Source of the DNA: Polyangiaceae bacterium
GTDB lineage: Bacteria > Myxococcota_A > Polyangia > Polyangiales > Polyangiaceae
Reading direction: 5' to 3'
Length of the DNA stretch: 64,000 bases
NCBI GenBank assembly: GCA_947475525.1
Contig: CANJMI010000021.1
Coordinates: forward strand, 1 to 64,000
This document shows positions 62,601-64,000 of this stretch, one piece after another; positions within the stretch are counted from its first letter, which is position 1, and the number at the start of each line of letters is the position of its first letter. The notes below the pieces were generated by a model. That model saw only the letters and a list, made by a program, of their open reading frames with translations, had not been told where the DNA came from and ran no database searches. A program made the translations under genes and the position numbers.

Positions 62601-63939
62601 CCGCGTTGCGGATGGCGCGAAGATGAGCCGCGTCGATTGCGGCGAGAAGACCATCGCCCATCGCGGTTGCTACGGCTGCCACCGGATCGCGGGCTTTGAA
62701 AACTACGCGCCGATCGGCCCGGAGTTGACCGGTTTCGCCAAGAAGGACGTGAGCACGTTCGACTTTGGCTACGCGCTGGCCGACCACAATCTGCAGACCA
62801 CCGAGACGTACGCGGCCCTGAAGCTCGACTCGCCGCGCATCTATTCGCGTGATCGCGTCGAGTTAAAGATGGGCGACTTCGACCTTTCCGCAGAAGAGAT
62901 TCGCGGACTGGTCGTGTTCCTCAAGGGAACGGTGCCGGCAACGCCGACCGTGGCTTTCAATCCGAAGACCAACCCGATGTATGCGGCCCAGGCTGAGGGT
63001 CGCAAGCTCGTCAACGATCTGAATTGCCGGGGCTGCCATATCCTCGAGGGACGCGGTGCGGAGATTGATGGGTGGCGTTCGGCGCAGCTCCTTCAGGACT
63101 CGCAGGCGCGCGCTCCGTGGCTCGATGGTGAAGGTGCTCGTGTTCAACCCGAGTGGCTCTTCAACTTCTTGCGAAACCCCGAGCAGCACGGCATCCGTCC
63201 GTTCATGCATCCGGAGTGGGTCTGGAAGGATGAGGTGCCCGGGGACAAGCTTGCCCTGCGCATGCCGTCGTTCAAGCAACTCACGCCGGAGCAGTGGACG
63301 TCGATCGTGCGCTACTTCGCCTCATGGGACCACCAGCCGTATCCGTTCCCGGCTCCGAAGGCGAAAGAGCTCTCCAAAGATGAAAAGCTCTGGGCGCTGA
63401 CGAACGTCAATTCCGACCAGGCCGGCAATTGCCTGAAGTGCCACTTTGCCGGAGAGTTTCCGGTGGCACGGGGCCAGGAAGAATTGGCGGCGCTTGCCCC
63501 CAACCTCGCCGAGGTCAAACATCGCCTGCGGCCGGAGTGGGTGCGTGGGTGGCTGTTGCGTCCGTCGAGTTATCTCCGCTACACGAAGATGCCGGCGTTC
63601 TTCGCGGTCACCAACCGTCCCAAGAATGCGGCGCTCTGGCCGGATGAGAACGACCCCTACCTCTCGCCTCCAGCCACCGGTTGGAACGAGGCTGTGCCGG
63701 GCTTCGAGAAGTACACCGCCGAGCAGCAGGCGATGTTGATCCGCGACTTCCTCTTCGCGATTCCTGATGGTGTCGTGTGGCCGAAGCGGGGCGAAGAGGC
63801 CGGTAGCGTGCTTGTCGATCCGAACGCCGCGGCGATCGCCGGCAAGATGGACGACGACAAGGACAAGAAGGATCCGAAGAAGAAGGACGACAAGAAAGTT
63901 CCGCGGACCGGTGCTGTGCCGGGCCCGCTGCGCTTCTAG
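59674..63939 (+). CDS. octaheme c-type cytochrome of the bc-type complex
   Basis: 1421 residues from ATG 59674, with GGAGAAG upstream. One N-terminal membrane helix (about 13-32) anchors it. Residues about 35-310 are charged and helical, coiled-coil-like, without heme sites. Eight CxxCH motifs follow at residues 378, 419, 656, 734, 871, 999, 1118 and 1253 (CETCH, CTSCH, CLRCH, CNGCH, CQGCH, CYGCH, CRGCH, CLKCH). A His-rich stretch (HEHHDEERWHMDGDHHW, about 447-463) may bind more metal. Residues about 470-610 are a heme-free insert. The tail is Lys/Asp-rich. It should accept electrons from the Rieske protein and pass them outward. Confidence 0.93.
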   Translation: MSRFVRDEKKTFPFTWLAIAGLFASSALWAGYAEMTSRVPWQQNQQRFFELDVELSRKAKEAAQSDWDKASSQEPLKSLLAEQQKLEGEMKPRADGSFDTSTDYGKAQSRLAQLNADFMAAETQKTFGASDLDEAYYYRNNAEYQRDQKHVEVRKLYKELYEESDPARVDEPNAIYADPPALIAKPDDSAATQHLTREVARMKAHAEQLDKAIATGPATALVVALRASKKSELEVVTILESELKHQARIDATRAKMSAIDGPVEPTVAEKDPAKREAAQQAARLQACGGHEDTRNCIKWLQLGPSDAKMKSVVLAVAKAKRPLVDADERLKNAEAKAHPAFQPENPLGFLVGQYEIKQVVTNWLDFKRDVDIQQVDRCETCHLGTDKPSYTGSDLPREFRTHPRRDLLLGTHPTDKFGCTSCHQGQGRATNTEYAHSTMNLHEHHDEERWHMDGDHHWEDPLLPIGKLVKITIDDANNEFELRLGKKKLPITLESKVYATETEFFAELKSKLQEATKAEMPGFQVVADKLDNRVRIGLEATPEADASKKPKTMGLVFPKLALGKLLGFVDAYGATNLKTDGSLAKRAEVETSELVLTGTNPPALPVRAANAMAQGTWIDNDKEYKYLPPSGAGGLQIPDTERNRFIQALPEVESGCLRCHATDSDLVPRRSHSEFISAKLDYQKAEVERAHDPEGYRKSHGSDELPRVPMDSVEAVSLAPTLDRGRALFRQLNCNGCHLLEGYEGNKDAGPQLNDLSAKATADWVLSWIRNPRGFREKTGMPNLWPKPLDPASKVPYPDDSPAYAKWHKASADETVAVASFLYERSENGPAGAGGARDKDAKSLRERIKGYGTVDGANALLGKQVFEGYGCQGCHANTLGAGLPDSWRARERDLAPNLASIAAKTNVDWLAYWVEDPQRYWHGTSMPNLRLSRKEAASVAQYLMTLKAAAPAPADVTKEEAAIVADPTKRQELVPCRVADGAKMSRVDCGEKTIAHRGCYGCHRIAGFENYAPIGPELTGFAKKDVSTFDFGYALADHNLQTTETYAALKLDSPRIYSRDRVELKMGDFDLSAEEIRGLVVFLKGTVPATPTVAFNPKTNPMYAAQAEGRKLVNDLNCRGCHILEGRGAEIDGWRSAQLLQDSQARAPWLDGEGARVQPEWLFNFLRNPEQHGIRPFMHPEWVWKDEVPGDKLALRMPSFKQLTPEQWTSIVRYFASWDHQPYPFPAPKAKELSKDEKLWALTNVNSDQAGNCLKCHFAGEFPVARGQEELAALAPNLAEVKHRLRPEWVRGWLLRPSSYLRYTKMPAFFAVTNRPKNAALWPDENDPYLSPPATGWNEAVPGFEKYTAEQQAMLIRDFLFAIPDGVVWPKRGEEAGSVLVDPNAAAIAGKMDDDKDKKDPKKKDDKKVPRTGAVPGPLRF

Positions 63940-63957
63940 TCATCGCGTTTGAGCATG

Positions 63958-63987
63958 GCCCGCCGTGGGAACACGGTGGGCTTTGTT
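63958..63987 (+). terminator. rho-independent terminator after the octaheme cytochrome gene
   Basis: GCCCGCCGTG (63958-63967), loop GGAA, CACGGTGGGC (63972-63981), a 10-bp stem with one G-T pair, followed by TTTGTT. It closes the four-gene complex operon. Confidence 0.75.
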
Positions 63988-64000
63988 CATTTTGTGGCGG

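Overview
The window is GC-rich (very high G+C at third codon positions) and most likely comes from a myxobacterium of the Polyangiales type. That is an inference from content. There are about twenty predicted lipoproteins with Gly/Ala/Ser/Thr linkers, DUF4215-type and MopE-like cysteine motifs, FG-GAP/UnbV surface proteins, a MYXO-CTERM-like tail, and an IF3 with a long C-terminal extension like that of Myxococcus DsgA.

Layout. 1-315 is the start of an ISL3 transposase running off the left edge. 526-3473 holds a membrane acyltransferase and an RCC1-repeat lipoprotein. 4200-7665 carries two tandem lipoprotein genes with the same upstream element and N-terminus but different, phage-structural-like C-terminal domains, with a chimeric relic between them. 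7703-10158 has small hypothetical genes plus a hairpin repeat element that recurs at 17575. 10241-14027 is a tightly overlapping minus-strand operon: lysozyme-like lipoprotein, SUMF1-fold protein, large lipoprotein. 14456-27405 is mostly exported lipoproteins: Cys-rich proteins, a propeller-like protein, three FG-GAP/UnbV paralogues and a copper type II monooxygenase-like protein. It also includes a CBS protein and a DsbA-like protein.

The most unusual locus is 27572-32798. A 1014-residue lipoprotein carries about 385 residues of Trp/Tyr/Cys repeats: 17 CGW units, then 18 CWW units, nearly all alternating 12 and 10 residues. It is translationally coupled (GTGA overlaps) to a PPC/DUF4215-type lipoprotein and a trypsin-like protease lipoprotein. 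I do not recognise this repeat family.

32707-39066 holds a DUF3105 lipoprotein, a Cys-rich lipoprotein, a GT2-TPR protein, a GH31 glycosidase, an endonuclease I and an FHA protein. 39072-46390 is a run on the minus strand: thrS, infC (acidic tail plus PATKGG repeats), a PDZ-like membrane protein, xerC and a sulfatase-fold membrane protein. 46478-48465 is a decayed mobile patch: a truncated phage adenine methylase fused tail-to-tail with a truncated AbiEii toxin, an intact AbiEi antitoxin, a TIGR02391-like gene and tRNA-Val(GAC).

48609-57242 is housekeeping: nth, yajC-secD-secF-recJ, then mlaF- and mlaD-like genes. 57379-63939 encodes a quinol-oxidising complex: Rieske protein, cytochrome b, subunit IV and a 1421-residue octaheme cytochrome c, ending at a hairpin terminator. 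All family calls are from reading motifs; no search was run.
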